Below are positions 17,778 through 27,014 of a stretch of DNA of 64,000 nt, piece after piece. Source of the stretch: Candidatus Heimdallarchaeota archaeon (GTDB lineage Archaea > Asgardarchaeota > Heimdallarchaeia > JABLTI01). Positions within the stretch are counted from its first letter, which is position 1. Each line of letters begins with the position of its first letter. The stretch is from NCBI GenBank assembly GCA_019058275.1, contig JAHLVW010000074.1, positions 1 through 64,000 on the forward strand, in the 5' to 3' direction. Made by a program: the position numbers and the translations under genes. The notes under the pieces were generated by a model. It saw only the letters and a program-made list of their open reading frames with translations, was not told the DNA's origin and made no database searches.

Positions 17778-18537
17778 TTTTATCTTTTTTAGTTGCCAAT
17801 TTTTTAGCTAATTGTGATTCTCCTATGGATTCAAGTATTTTTATTGCGTTTACGTATTCCTTTTCAGCAATTTGCTTGCAATCAGAATCATTCATCTCGA
17901 GATAATACTTAGCTAGTTTTTCGTGTGCAAAAGCTTTGTTCTTTTTAGAAAGATATGTACTTTTATTTACATTCTTTTTCTCTTCTAGTAATGATTGTTT
18001 AAATGCTTCATCGATATCTTTCTTATCTACCAAAATTATATCGAATAGGGTTGATATTTTATCATATACATTACTTATTCTATCGAACAAGTGTATGGCT
18101 GTTTCATAATCTTTCTTCTCCATTGCATCTTTACTTAATTTTTCAAAGTATTTTACAGACGATTCTAAACAGCTTTTTGCTTTATCATAGCTTTGTATTA
18201 AACTATAACCTAAACCTGCTTCTTCGTAATTTGCAGCGGTTTCTTTTAGATCTTTATCTTCTTCTGCTTTCTTAGCAACTGATTCAAATCCCAGTGCTGC
18301 TTTCTTTAAACTTATAATGCCAATTGCTTGATATAGACGATTAATTCTTGGTTCTTTATCAAGTAAATATTTCCAAGCTCGCACTGCAGCGATAGCAAAT
18401 TCGATTGCTTGCTCTAAATCGTTGTTATCTTGTGCTAAACCAACAAGATGCTCATAGGTTTTTGCGGAATCTTCCCACCTACTTGCATTATAGTTTGCTT
18501 CAGCCTCAGATTTTAGTTGATTTATTTGAGATTTCAT
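17767..18537 (-). CDS. TPR / SNAP-like helical repeat protein
   Basis: 256 residues, entirely helical, with tetratricopeptide-type repeats such as ASRWEDSAKTYEHLVGLA, AANYEEAGLGYSLIQSYDKA and DYETAIHLFDRISNVYDKI. The repeat register and length resemble SNAP-type TPR proteins found in Asgard archaea, but plain TPR scaffold is the safe statement. No signal peptide or membrane segment. It overlaps the YkgJ gene tail to tail by 11 bases and is followed by a long gap before the cupredoxin-like gene. Confidence 0.7.
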   Translation of the reverse strand: MKSQINQLKSEAEANYNASRWEDSAKTYEHLVGLAQDNNDLEQAIEFAIAAVRAWKYLLDKEPRINRLYQAIGIISLKKAALGFESVAKKAEEDKDLKETAANYEEAGLGYSLIQSYDKAKSCLESSVKYFEKLSKDAMEKKDYETAIHLFDRISNVYDKISTLFDIILVDKKDIDEAFKQSLLEEKKNVNKSTYLSKKNKAFAHEKLAKYYLEMNDSDCKQIAEKEYVNAIKILESIGESQLAKKLATKKDKIKC

Positions 18538-18650
18538 TCCCAGCCAACCATTGATTTTAACATTAATTCTTAAATGGTTTAAGCTCTTTAAATTCTATGG
18601 TATGATACAATTCGAAAAAAAAGAAAAAAGGGATTGATGAGTAATGTTCA

Positions 18651-20414
18651 TTACTCAGTCTCTTCTTCTTCAACAGCTTCATCTGTTTCGTATTCTTCTA
18701 AGTCAACTTCTGATTCGTCTTCTTCTACTTCTTTAATATCATCTTCAACAGCAGTCTCAACTTTATGTGTTCTAACTACTTTAATATAGAAGAATGTTAA
18801 GGCGACAATTCCAATAGCAATAGATATGACATAGCTAATTATGTAGGGTATTGGTACAGGTAATGGGTCTGCTTCTGCAGTAAAGATTTCAACATAGATA
18901 TCATTAGTGATGTTATAACCATGCCCTCTTTTATGCGATATCACGTTAATATAAACAGTTCCTCTTCTTATTCCTTCAGTTTCAATTGTGCCTTCAAAGA
19001 AGGAATTGTTGACAGGATTCAAGTATAAAGTATGTTCAATTTTTTCAGTTCGCCAGACTTTTAGTGTGACATTTATTGAATCAACGACAGTTTTATTTTG
19101 AGCAGTCAATGATAGGTTTGCTTCTAATAAATCCCCTCTATTAAGGGATAGAGTACTTAATTGAAAGTCGTCACTTTGAATAACAGCATACATTTTTCCC
19201 ACCCATTGTATTATTCTTTGAAAGAATGCATCATTGAAGGAATATCGTCCAACCATTGTGTTATTGAATATGTCAGCTGAACCAATTCCAACTATTCGTC
19301 CATTTCTTGAGTTCTCTGATGCAACAATAAATGTATTATTGACTCCAATGGTTTCATTTATTCCTACAGTAATATCGTGATCTATGTCACCAAAAATCGT
19401 TTCATTTCCATTAGCAAAAACATAACTATCAATTATCATAATATCATCTGTTAAGTTAGTTTTCACTCGATTTTCTTCAATCCAAGATACATTATAATTT
19501 AGAAGAGTTCCAATATATTTCAACTTACTAACAGTATCATCTGTAAGTGGCACGTATTGATTTTCGGTGGTTATCGGATGGTCAAGTAAATCAGTTATCA
19601 AGAATTCTGATAGAGTATTGTTCTCACCCACAGGATCACTTAGATCTGTGGAGTTGATAAACCTCGCAGTGGCATTACTGAATTCAAATCCGAATGGTCG
19701 CGTAAATTCATACGCATTTGTATATGCTGTATCGTATGATCCTGCAATTACTAAACTTCCACCATTATCAAGATATTCTTGAATAACTATAATTTCATTA
19801 TCTGTAAAGTCTACATCAGGTTCAAGTATAACTAAGATATCTGCCCCTTCTAAACCATCAGCTGTAATGAAATCAGCATGGTTTATTCTTACTTCAAAGT
19901 CATTATCAGTAGCTGTCCAATTTCCTATAGATGAATATTTTAGATTAGTATATGTTGTATTTGTATTATGCCTGAAATCAAAGAAGATATTGATATCTTC
20001 TGGTCTTGGCATGTCAGGTACGTAAGGGTCTTCAATATACATTGTACCTGTTTCTGAGCAATTTAATGATGAATAAGTAAATGATCCTAATTTATTAGCT
20101 TCAAATTCTACTGTTTCAGTAGCTAAAGCTGCAATTGTTACATTAATATCGTACTCTAGAATGTAGAATGTATGATCTAAATCTGCACTTTCTATTGTTA
20201 TGTTTACAGTTGCACTTTCTTTCACTGTAAATTCAGCTGGAGTAAATTCTGTTTCAGATACAGTGATGTCAATATAAACTGTTCCAATATGAAATAGATC
20301 CGGTGTTATTTCTTCATTAATATCTTGATATTGTACCGCATTTATTGCTAAGCTATTTCCAAGGATAATAAATGCAATAATAGATATTATCCAAAGTAAA
20401 TTTCTTGTCTTCAT
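18651..20414 (-). CDS. Surface protein with cupredoxin-like domain, GATase-like domain and C-terminal anchor
   Basis: About 587 residues. A hydrophobic signal (NLLWIISIIAFIILGNSLA) opens the protein. Residues about 45-130 look like a cupredoxin: DHTF, then CSETGTM near the end, giving His, Cys and Met as possible copper ligands. The second His usually found in that loop is not seen. Residues about 140-400 resemble a ThuA/GATase-1-like or DUF4350 fold (ADILVILEPDVDF ... YLDNGGSLVIAGS). A membrane segment (YIISYVISIAIGIVALTFFYI) is followed by an acidic Glu-rich cytosolic tail. It probably sits on the outer face of the membrane. TTG 20420 is an alternative start. Confidence 0.65.
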   Translation of the reverse strand: MKTRNLLWIISIIAFIILGNSLAINAVQYQDINEEITPDLFHIGTVYIDITVSETEFTPAEFTVKESATVNITIESADLDHTFYILEYDINVTIAALATETVEFEANKLGSFTYSSLNCSETGTMYIEDPYVPDMPRPEDINIFFDFRHNTNTTYTNLKYSSIGNWTATDNDFEVRINHADFITADGLEGADILVILEPDVDFTDNEIIVIQEYLDNGGSLVIAGSYDTAYTNAYEFTRPFGFEFSNATARFINSTDLSDPVGENNTLSEFLITDLLDHPITTENQYVPLTDDTVSKLKYIGTLLNYNVSWIEENRVKTNLTDDIMIIDSYVFANGNETIFGDIDHDITVGINETIGVNNTFIVASENSRNGRIVGIGSADIFNNTMVGRYSFNDAFFQRIIQWVGKMYAVIQSDDFQLSTLSLNRGDLLEANLSLTAQNKTVVDSINVTLKVWRTEKIEHTLYLNPVNNSFFEGTIETEGIRRGTVYINVISHKRGHGYNITNDIYVEIFTAEADPLPVPIPYIISYVISIAIGIVALTFFYIKVVRTHKVETAVEDDIKEVEEDESEVDLEEYETDEAVEEEETE

Positions 20415-20682
20415 TTGCAAATTTCACACCTCTGGATTGTGAGAGTACGAGTAATTCTTTTCTGTTTTAACTCAAAGTTAAACATTACTGTTTTTGCATT
20501 AAATTATGATTTAAAATCTTTTCTTCAGCTTTTTTTACTAAAATCATCTTTAAATATGATTATAAGTTGCTTTTTTGTCTGTTACATAAAATTTTAATCA
20601 GCATTTATTAATTAATTATTTATTAGTTGGGATTAGATAAATGCATATATGCAAAAAGATATTTAGTATACTAATCTGAGAC

Positions 20683-21072
20683 ATGCAAAAGTGTGTGCGA
20701 ATCATGGCATCAAGAGTTGAACAGATACATAATATATTAACTAAGCTTAAAGCAGGTCATGATGGTGTTGAAGGCTGTCTTTTAGTTACAGCTCAAGGTT
20801 TACCAATTGATTCTGCTCTAGATAGTAAAGCTGATGAAGATCTTATTTCAGCAATGACTGCAGCTATTTCTTCAGTTTCAGAAAGAGTTACTCAAGAAAT
20901 GGGAAAGGGTCAGATTAATAATATTTCAATTCTCGGTGACTATGGTTATATAATATTACTTGATGTTGCTGCAAGGGCAGTATTAACAGTACTTGCGAAA
21001 ACAGATGCTAACCTGGGTTTAATTTTTCTACTTGCAAAGAAATCTTGTAATCAACTTGCAGAATTGATTTAA
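20683..21072 (+). CDS. Roadblock/LC7 domain protein
   Basis: A single roadblock domain: HNILTKLKAGHDGVEGCLLVTAQGLPIDSA, then ISAMTAAISSVSERV, and a C-terminal half with GDYGYIILLDVA and VLTVLAKTDANLGLIF. Roadblock proteins dimerise and serve as GTPase regulators or platforms; Asgard archaea carry many. It is a natural partner candidate for the GTPases at 2.5 and 6.1 kb, which is inference. Either ATG 20683 (leaderless, about 20 bases from a TATA-like TTTAGTATACTA) or ATG 20704 may be used. Confidence 0.9.
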   Translation: MQKCVRIMASRVEQIHNILTKLKAGHDGVEGCLLVTAQGLPIDSALDSKADEDLISAMTAAISSVSERVTQEMGKGQINNISILGDYGYIILLDVAARAVLTVLAKTDANLGLIFLLAKKSCNQLAELI

Positions 21073-21083
21073 GTTTATTTCTC

Positions 21084-21383
21084 TCATAAACTAGTTCCAT
21101 CTAAATCATCATCTGATGGAGTCAATTTTTTTAATCTTTTAAACAGCTCTAAGAATTCTACGCCATTTGGTGAAATTCTGTAAATAGTCAAACCTTCATC
21201 TTCATCTTCAAAAATCAGATTTCTAGCAAGTAAAAATAATAGAATTGGTTTTGCTCTATCAACTGGTAGGTTAGCTGCTCTTGAAATTCTTGTTAATGGC
21301 AAATCTGATTGATAATAAATAATATTTAAAATTTCATTGTAAATCTCATATTTTGATCTTCTTAAGCTTGATCTTCTAGACAT
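21084..21383 (-). CDS. Winged-helix DNA-binding protein
   Basis: 99 residues with SKYEIYNEILNIIYYQSDLPLTRISRAANLPVDRAKPILLFLLARNLI, a compact archaeal wHTH of the HTH_45 type, followed by a beta wing (LTIYRISPNGVEFLELFKRL) and an acidic tail. It is probably a local transcription regulator. It is convergent with the roadblock gene by 11 bases gap. No target can be assigned. Confidence 0.75.
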   Translation of the reverse strand: MSRRSSLRRSKYEIYNEILNIIYYQSDLPLTRISRAANLPVDRAKPILLFLLARNLIFEDEDEGLTIYRISPNGVEFLELFKRLKKLTPSDDDLDGTSL

Positions 21384-21505
21384 AAAGCAACACTACACAG
21401 TTTTGTTTCTTTTTTATGAAATAGCTTTATTATACTATAAATATTTTTTATCATTATTGAATGGTGCTCTTAGGATGATTCGGGTAAATTTCAGGTGATT
21501 TTGCA

Positions 21506-21781
21506 ATGAAATTCTTTGTTTATATGGTTACTTGTTCAGATGGAACAATTTATACTGGTTATACAAAAGACATAGTGGAAAGAATTTCTCAGCATAATAA
21601 AGGTAAACATGGCGCTCGATATACAAGAACTAGAAGACCTGTAAAACTCGATTATGTTGAAATATTAGATAATCAAAAAGAAGCTATTTTTAGGGAACGT
21701 GAAATCAAGAAATTGTCTCGAGATAAAAAACTTGAATTAATCAAGCAGTATAAAGAAAATTCTCATACAAGTTCAAGCTAG
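21506..21781 (+). CDS. GIY-YIG nuclease-like protein (YhbQ type)
   Basis: 91 residues forming one GIY-YIG domain: FVYMVTCSDGTIYTGYTKD, where YMV and YTG replace GIY and YIG, then RISQHNKGKHGARYTRTRRP and FREREIKKLSRDKK. The conserved Arg and Glu of the active site are present. Standalone proteins of this size are thought to be DNA repair or structure-specific nucleases; activity is unproven. It is not inside a mobile intron. Confidence 0.88.
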   Translation: MKFFVYMVTCSDGTIYTGYTKDIVERISQHNKGKHGARYTRTRRPVKLDYVEILDNQKEAIFREREIKKLSRDKKLELIKQYKENSHTSSS

Positions 21782-21798
21782 CAATATTTGGTTTATTT

Positions 21799-22425
21799 TT
21801 ATTTTATTATACGATACAAATCAACCACTGTCATATGTTTCTCTTTTTTATGGAATTCAAATTGATGTTTTATTTCAAAATCCATTTGGATTATTTTATC
21901 AATTTCAGCATCAAATTCCTTGCAAAATTCTTTGAAAAACTCTCGAGTTTTATCTGCATAAGGAATAATTGTGTAAACTATTTTTGTTAAACTCAATGCT
22001 ACTTCGATGAAAGTTCGATCTCTTGAAATACTTTCTTTTCGCATCCCAAAGGGTGGATTCATAATTACAGTATCAATGTTTTTTAATTTGCAGTTTTCAA
22101 CATTCATACAGATCCAATTACATTTGTCTTCCAAACTAAAATTTATGCTGTTTCTTTTAGCGATAATTATTGAATCACAATCAATATCAACCCCAGTTAC
22201 TTCTTTAGCTCCCATATAAGCTGCACCTAAGGCTAAAGTACCAGTTCCACATCCTAAATCAAAGATTTTTTTTCCTGTTATATCATCATTTTCAACACCT
22301 GCAAACCAGAGCATGTTTGCTGCTACTCGAGAAGGTGTAGGATATTGCTCTAATTCTAATTTTGGTTCAGTTACTTTTTCTAATTGTTCAAGAAATATCT
22401 CGAGATCTTTACGTTTTACTCGCAA
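21799..22425 (-). CDS. METTL5-like RNA N6-adenine methyltransferase
   Basis: 208 residues with KLELEQYPTPSRVAANMLW near the start, SAM motif FDLGCGTGTLALGA, acidic loop VDIDCDS and catalytic NPPFG. The ELEQY.TP..vAa...w leader and NPPFG together are diagnostic for METTL5 and its archaeal relatives, which methylate an adenosine in small-subunit rRNA in eukaryotes. The archaeal substrate is probably 16S rRNA by analogy. A TRMT112 partner is not in the window. Confidence 0.85.
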   Translation of the reverse strand: MRVKRKDLEIFLEQLEKVTEPKLELEQYPTPSRVAANMLWFAGVENDDITGKKIFDLGCGTGTLALGAAYMGAKEVTGVDIDCDSIIIAKRNSINFSLEDKCNWICMNVENCKLKNIDTVIMNPPFGMRKESISRDRTFIEVALSLTKIVYTIIPYADKTREFFKEFCKEFDAEIDKIIQMDFEIKHQFEFHKKEKHMTVVDLYRIIK

Positions 22426-22471
22426 CTAAACCACCCATAATTATACAAGTTGAAGTATTAAATAAAAGGAA

Positions 22472-22500
22472 TTCTTAAGGGGTTTGTAACCCTTTAAGAA
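22472..22500 (-). terminator. 13-bp hairpin downstream of enolase
   Basis: Arms 22472-22484 and 22488-22500 form 13 pairs (one G-U) around a 3-base loop; the stem includes TTCTTAA/TTAAGAA and GGGTT/AACCC. It lies 6 bases beyond the enolase stop and is followed on the minus strand by a T-rich run. It is likely a transcript end or a processing/stability element, since archaeal termination itself depends mostly on T tracts. Confidence 0.6.
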
Positions 22501-22506
22501 ACTAAA

Positions 22507-23832
22507 TTATATGAATTCTTTGAATCCAGTTCTGAAATTTATACCAGCATAAACTGCTTTAGAACCTAACTTATCTGAAATGCGAAGTAATTGGTTATAC
22601 TTTGCAGTTCGTTCCCCACGAGCAATTGAACCTGCTTTTATCTGACCATTACAAAGACCAACAGATAAGTCCGCAATGCTTGTATCTTCGGTTTCTCCAC
22701 TTCTATGTGAAACTACTACTGAATAATTGTTATCCCAACACATTTTCGCAGCAGCTATTGCTTCTGTAATTGTACCAATTTGATTTATTTTGAGAAGTAG
22801 TGAGTTTATTGATTCCTTTTCAATTGCTATTGCTAAACGCTTTGTATTGGTAACTGTAAGATCATCTCCTACAATTTGTACTTTGTCATCAACTTTCTTG
22901 CGTAATTCAGCAAAACCAGAAAATGATTCTTCGTCAAATGGATCTTCAATACTAACGATAGGATATGTTTGAATCAAATCATACCAATAGTCTACAAGTT
23001 CTCCTTCTGATAAAATTTTATCGTCAATATGATACTTCCCATCCTTAAAGAACTCAGCAGCTGCAGGATCTAGAGCAAAGCATATCTCATCTTTTACCTT
23101 ATAACCTGCTTCTTTGGTAGCACCTACTAGTAAGTCCATTGCTTCTTGACTAGTATCGACTGGTGAACCAAAACCTCCTTCATCTCCAACATTTGTCACA
23201 GAAGGACCATATTTCTTTTTGAGTATTTTCTTGAGAACTTGGTAAATCTCAGAAATAGAACGTAAAGCTTCACGAAAGTCTGTAAAACCTAAGGGCATTA
23301 TCATAAACTCTTGTGGAGCGAGTTTTCCACCAGCATGTTTTCCTCCATTAATGACATTGGCCATTGGTGCTGGTAATTGAAATTTTGTTCCTTTTTTATT
23401 ATAAGCAAGAGTAAAGAGTTGCTCATACAAAGGGATGTCTTCTATTTTTGCTGCTAATTTACAGCAGGCTAAAGATACACCTAAAGTAGCGTTAGCTCCC
23501 AATTTTGCTTTATTTGGAGTGCCATCTAATTCTAGCATGAGCTTATCTAGAGTATGGACATCACGAACATCCTTACCTTTCAATAGAGGTAGAATTTTCT
23601 CTTGGGCATTTTTGATAGCTTTAAGAACTCCCTTACCAAGAAAGCGATTTCTATCCTTATCTCGTAACTCGAGAGCTTCATTACTACCTGTACTAGCTCC
23701 TGAAGGAACTAATGCACGTGCCTTATATTTAGAATCAGTATGCACTTCTACCTCAATTGTAGGATTTCCTCTCGAGTCAAAAACCTCTCGAGCAACAATT
23801 TTTTGAATTTTACAAATGTCATCAGAACTCAT
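22507..23832 (-). CDS. eno: Enolase
   Basis: About 441 residues. Classical blocks are present: AREVFDSRGNPTIEVEV, SGASTGSNEALELRD, INGGKHAGGKLAPQEFM, GDEGGF, EDPFDEE, VGDDLTVTN, and SHRSGETEDT. It catalyses 2-phosphoglycerate to phosphoenolpyruvate in glycolysis or gluconeogenesis. ATG 23832 is chosen because GGTGAT lies 7 bases before it; a GTG at 23847 is in frame but overlaps that ribosome site. No other glycolytic gene is adjacent. Confidence 0.96.
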   Translation of the reverse strand: MSSDDICKIQKIVAREVFDSRGNPTIEVEVHTDSKYKARALVPSGASTGSNEALELRDKDRNRFLGKGVLKAIKNAQEKILPLLKGKDVRDVHTLDKLMLELDGTPNKAKLGANATLGVSLACCKLAAKIEDIPLYEQLFTLAYNKKGTKFQLPAPMANVINGGKHAGGKLAPQEFMIMPLGFTDFREALRSISEIYQVLKKILKKKYGPSVTNVGDEGGFGSPVDTSQEAMDLLVGATKEAGYKVKDEICFALDPAAAEFFKDGKYHIDDKILSEGELVDYWYDLIQTYPIVSIEDPFDEESFSGFAELRKKVDDKVQIVGDDLTVTNTKRLAIAIEKESINSLLLKINQIGTITEAIAAAKMCWDNNYSVVVSHRSGETEDTSIADLSVGLCNGQIKAGSIARGERTAKYNQLLRISDKLGSKAVYAGINFRTGFKEFI

Positions 23833-23886
23833 TTTTGTTATCACCAATAAATACCCTTATTATTTTATCATTAGTTAAGAAAAATA

Positions 23887-24024
23887 TGGTGCGGAGGGCG
23901 CGATTTGAACACACGTACCTCTACAGGAGTGGATTTCCTATAAATTCTGGCCCTATGGAGTACCTAACCTACTTGATCAGGGATCTTAAGTCCACCGCCG
24001 TTGACCTAGCTGGGCTACCTCCGC
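23887..24024 (-). tRNA. tRNA-Leu(UAA) with a 50-base canonical intron
   Basis: Acceptor GCGGAGG/CCTCCGC, discriminator A, encoded CCA at 23887-23889 (minus strand). Anticodon stem GTGGA/TCCAC, loop CTTAAG/A, anticodon TAA at 23986-23988; long variable arm as expected for Leu. The intron is 23935-23984 on the minus strand. The bulge-helix-bulge central helix is CTTA/TAGG (one G-U). Confidence 0.93.
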
Positions 24025-24238
24025 ACGAGTTTTTGGTCATTGGCATTTACTTTTTGTAAGCTCTTTTGTTTTAAAGTTTTGTGTTTTATAGCGATTATTC
24101 AGCAAGTTTTACATTTCCAGTAAGTATTTCGATCATGTGGCCGGTAAATGTGGTCTTCCCATGTAATAAGAAACTAATAATAAACGAGAAAAGAATTATA
24201 TTAATAAAAATGAATAGATGAAAACTCACTTGAAAACT

Positions 24239-24350
24239 ACTGGAGTAGCCTAGCCTGGCAGGGCGGTGGTCTCGAAATTCGTTTTTCAAACTACTCGAGA
24301 TAACCACTGCGTGTGAACGCTCGGGGGTTCGAATCCCCTCTCCAGTACCA
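24239..24350 (+). tRNA. tRNA-Ser(CGA) with a 25-base canonical intron
   Basis: Acceptor ACTGGAG/CTCCAGT, discriminator A, encoded CCA at 24348-24350. Anticodon stem GTGGT/ACCAC, loop CTCGAA/A, anticodon CGA at 24273-24275, long variable arm. The intron is 24277-24301; exon CTCG pairs intron CGAG as the central helix of a bulge-helix-bulge. The T-loop is TTCGAAT. Confidence 0.94.
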
Positions 24351-24496
24351 TTTACTCTTTTATCTCAAGATAAAAACTGTCTAATATTAAATCCTTATTA
24401 TAAATTAGAAAAGGAGTAGTATCGCAAGCAGAAGTTCACCAAACTTTGCTTTACTTGCTTGGGTTTTGGGATTTTCGAATAAATAACTTCAGCGGG

Positions 24497-24811
24497 TTAT
24501 CGTGACAACTCTATTTCCACATGAATGTCTTCTGGCATTTTTACACGCATAATTTGCTTTAGTGTGCGTTCCTCTGCATCTATGTCTATGAGTCTTTTAT
24601 GTATTCTCATTTCATAGTGTGCAAAAGTTTGTGTTCCGTTTCCACAAGGAGACTTTCTTACTGGAACTGTGATTATTTTTGTTGGTAGAGGGATTGGTCC
24701 AGACATTCTTACACCAGTTCTTTCTGCAATTTTACTTACTTGACCACATATTCGAGCTAATGATTCTTTGTTTTGACCGCTTAGTCTTATTCTTGCACGT
24801 TGTGCGGACAT
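24497..24811 (-). CDS. rps10: Ribosomal protein uS10
   Basis: 104 residues with [27 protein letters not shown] and ETHEMRIHKR-type segment (here [14 protein letters not shown]), normal for archaeal S10. The EF-1alpha gene that precedes rps10 in many archaea would lie upstream at the right, but the YcaO gene diverges there instead, so rps10 is detached. It is a head-domain protein of the small subunit. Confidence 0.95.
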   Translation of the reverse strand: MSAQRARIRLSGQNKESLARICGQVSKIAERTGVRMSGPIPLPTKIITVPVRKSPCGNGTQTFAHYEMRIHKRLIDIDAEERTLKQIMRVKMPEDIHVEIELSR

Positions 24812-24987
24812 TTTCTTAAATTCCTATATTTTTGGTATCTTCTTCTGCTTTTCTTCTCTTTTAAAAAATTTTGCATTAAAATTATACTGTTGTTTGATTT
24901 TTTTCTAAAATTATATCAGAAAATTTCACTTTTCTGTGTTTTTTAAGAAAATTACTATTTTATTAAATTACTTTTCTCCATAATACT

Positions 24988-26796
24988 ATGGAGTTAATTA
25001 TGATAATTGATAATGTCATGAAAAATAAACATACTTTAAAATGTCAAAGTTATGACTATACTATCAAAAGAATTGTTTCTGCCTTTGATAAAATGGGTAT
25101 AAATCTTCGAATAAAAAAACCAATAAGAAATTCAAAAGTAAATTCTTATTACTATAAAACTGATTTACCTGAACTTAATTTTACTACTCACGGAAAAGGA
25201 ACTACAAGAAAACAGGCATTAGCATCAGCTTTGGGTGAAATGGTTGAGAGGTTTTCAGCTAATTTACATTTCAAATTTTTTTATCCCGACTATAATTTGA
25301 TAGACAATGAACTAATTTTACAGTTTGTAAATGGCAAACACTTGCATGGATACATTAACATACATCAAAATAAATTGAAAGATAAAATTTCTATTGAAGA
25401 TCTCTTTAGAAATTATAAAGGCGACTTATCTGAAAACCAGATAAACAAAATTAAAAACATGGATATGGCACAACACTGGGTAGATGGCTATTCTTTACTA
25501 TCAAATAAAATTGTAAAAGTACCTATCAGATTATTAAAAATTCTAAATACATCAAATGGATTAGCTGCTGGGAATATGATCATAGAGGCAATTGTTCAAG
25601 CTTCATGTGAGATATTTGAACGGTATAGTTTGATTGAGATTATAAAGAACAAACTTATTCTGCCTACTTTTGATAAAAATACCATAAAAGACAAAACTAT
25701 AAATAAAATGATAAAGAATTATGAAAAAAATAACATAAAAATAATGGTTAAAGATTTTTCACTTGATAACCTGTTACCAGTAGTAGGCGTTATTTTCATT
25801 AATGAAAATATTCAAGATAAGAATTCATTAAACTATCAATTTGAACATATAAGATTGAGTTTTGGGGCTTCGTTTAATTTACATGAAGCAATTAAAAGAT
25901 GTTTTACTGAAAGAATTGCAGGTTCTACCTTATTTTCCCTTAAAAGGGGTCATACAAGAATATTTGAGAAAAATCTCATAAAAGGATTAAAACCTGAAAT
26001 TACAATTAAAGAATCTTATGGTGAGCTATTAAGAAAAGCTCGTTATAATGGTGATAAATCTTTTTTGTGTGAAGGACCAATAATTTCATTTCCTAGATAT
26101 AATGAAGATTATAACTTCCTAACAAATATTGAAAATATTAAAAGAATTTGTAGAAAATTGAACACAGATTTTGTTGTAATAAACCATACACATCCAACAT
26201 TGCAGTTTCCAACAGTAAGAGTAATAATACCAGGATATTCTGATGTTTTAAATTATTATGATTTCAGATTTAATGATTTAATTAATGTTTTAAAGTATGG
26301 AATTACAAAAAGTAAATTAATTAAATTGTTTACCAGAAATGATTGGGTTGATGATAAGGAAAATCTTGAAATTTTAGAGAATACTATTTTGGATAGTTAT
26401 ATTCGAAATTGTGAAATGGATTTGATTACTAAAAGTAATGAGTTGAACAGTTTAAAGAAAGGTATACTGATTTTAATTTCGATTTATTATAATGCTAAAG
26501 ATTTTGAGAAATTCAAAGTTGCTACAAAATTTGCTTCTATTAGTCTAAATAAAAAGCTGAGAATAAAATTCCGATATTTGTATTATTTGATAAACTATTA
26601 CTTAAAAACTAGAGATGCAGATGTGTTAACCCTTATTGATAATTATTATAAAAAATTGAAAGGGTGTGAAAAATATCTTTATTCAATCCCCAAGAAGAAT
26701 CCTTTTGTGACATGGTGCGATGAAGAATGTGAAAGGCAGTGTGAAAAGAGATATTTATCTACTCTGAATGAAGTATTACAGAGTTTTTTTGTATAA
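24988..26796 (+). CDS. Standalone YcaO-family protein with helical, Cys-rich C-terminal extension
   Basis: 602 residues. The YcaO core (residues about 65-400) shows the ATP-binding helices SALGEMVERFSA, EAIVQASCEIFERY and HEAIKRCFTERI. YcaO enzymes activate backbone amides with ATP to make azolines, thioamides or amidines, or thiolate ribosomal proteins with partners. No TfuA or E1-like partner and no azoline-type PxPxP C-terminus is seen. The last 170 residues are helical, and a WCDEECERQCEKRY motif (C-x3-C-x3-C) lies near the end, which may bind metal. The substrate is unknown. It sits between uS10 (divergent) and the L3 operon, so a ribosomal protein substrate is conceivable but unproven. 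Confidence 0.8.
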   Translation: MELIMIIDNVMKNKHTLKCQSYDYTIKRIVSAFDKMGINLRIKKPIRNSKVNSYYYKTDLPELNFTTHGKGTTRKQALASALGEMVERFSANLHFKFFYPDYNLIDNELILQFVNGKHLHGYINIHQNKLKDKISIEDLFRNYKGDLSENQINKIKNMDMAQHWVDGYSLLSNKIVKVPIRLLKILNTSNGLAAGNMIIEAIVQASCEIFERYSLIEIIKNKLILPTFDKNTIKDKTINKMIKNYEKNNIKIMVKDFSLDNLLPVVGVIFINENIQDKNSLNYQFEHIRLSFGASFNLHEAIKRCFTERIAGSTLFSLKRGHTRIFEKNLIKGLKPEITIKESYGELLRKARYNGDKSFLCEGPIISFPRYNEDYNFLTNIENIKRICRKLNTDFVVINHTHPTLQFPTVRVIIPGYSDVLNYYDFRFNDLINVLKYGITKSKLIKLFTRNDWVDDKENLEILENTILDSYIRNCEMDLITKSNELNSLKKGILILISIYYNAKDFEKFKVATKFASISLNKKLRIKFRYLYYLINYYLKTRDADVLTLIDNYYKKLKGCEKYLYSIPKKNPFVTWCDEECERQCEKRYLSTLNEVLQSFFV

Positions 26797-26947
26797 CCAT
26801 ATTACTAAGTAGTTAACTATAAGCATTATACATAGCTTTAAGGTTACAATATAGCTAAAAAATTCAATCAAATAGTAACAAGTTTAGTTATAAAAGTAAA
26901 ATTTCTCTGAAAAGATTCATTATTTGTTAATTTTCTTTCAACATAAA

Positions 26948-26963
26948 GGAAAAGCTTTTATGA
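26948..26963 (+). promoter_or_regulatory. BRE/TATA promoter of the L3-L4-L23-L2 operon
   Basis: GGAAAAGCTTTTATG fits the archaeal purine-AAA-nn-TTTATA consensus and lies about 90 bases before the L3 start. With normal spacing, transcription would start near 26982, giving a leader of about 65 bases. Confidence 0.5.
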
Positions 26964-26989
26964 GCATTCTTAGGAAAGCAGAAACCCAG

Positions 26990-27014
26990 CGGTATAGTCC
27001 TATGTTAAATACCG
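26990..27014 (+). promoter_or_regulatory. Leader hairpin of the L3 operon
   Basis: CGGTAT (26990-26995) and ATACCG (27009-27014) form a perfect 6-bp stem with a 13-base loop, near the predicted 5' end of the mRNA. Ribosomal protein operons often carry such structures for autogenous repression, so this is a candidate site for one of the encoded proteins. Confidence 0.35.

Noticed and set aside
21506..21781. GIY-YIG gene as a homing endonuclease of a mobile intron
   Set aside because: It is a compact standalone domain with its own leader and is not inside another gene.
23835..24059. Plus-strand open frame across tRNA-Leu(UAA)
   Set aside because: It overlaps the tRNA in antisense and has no ribosome site.
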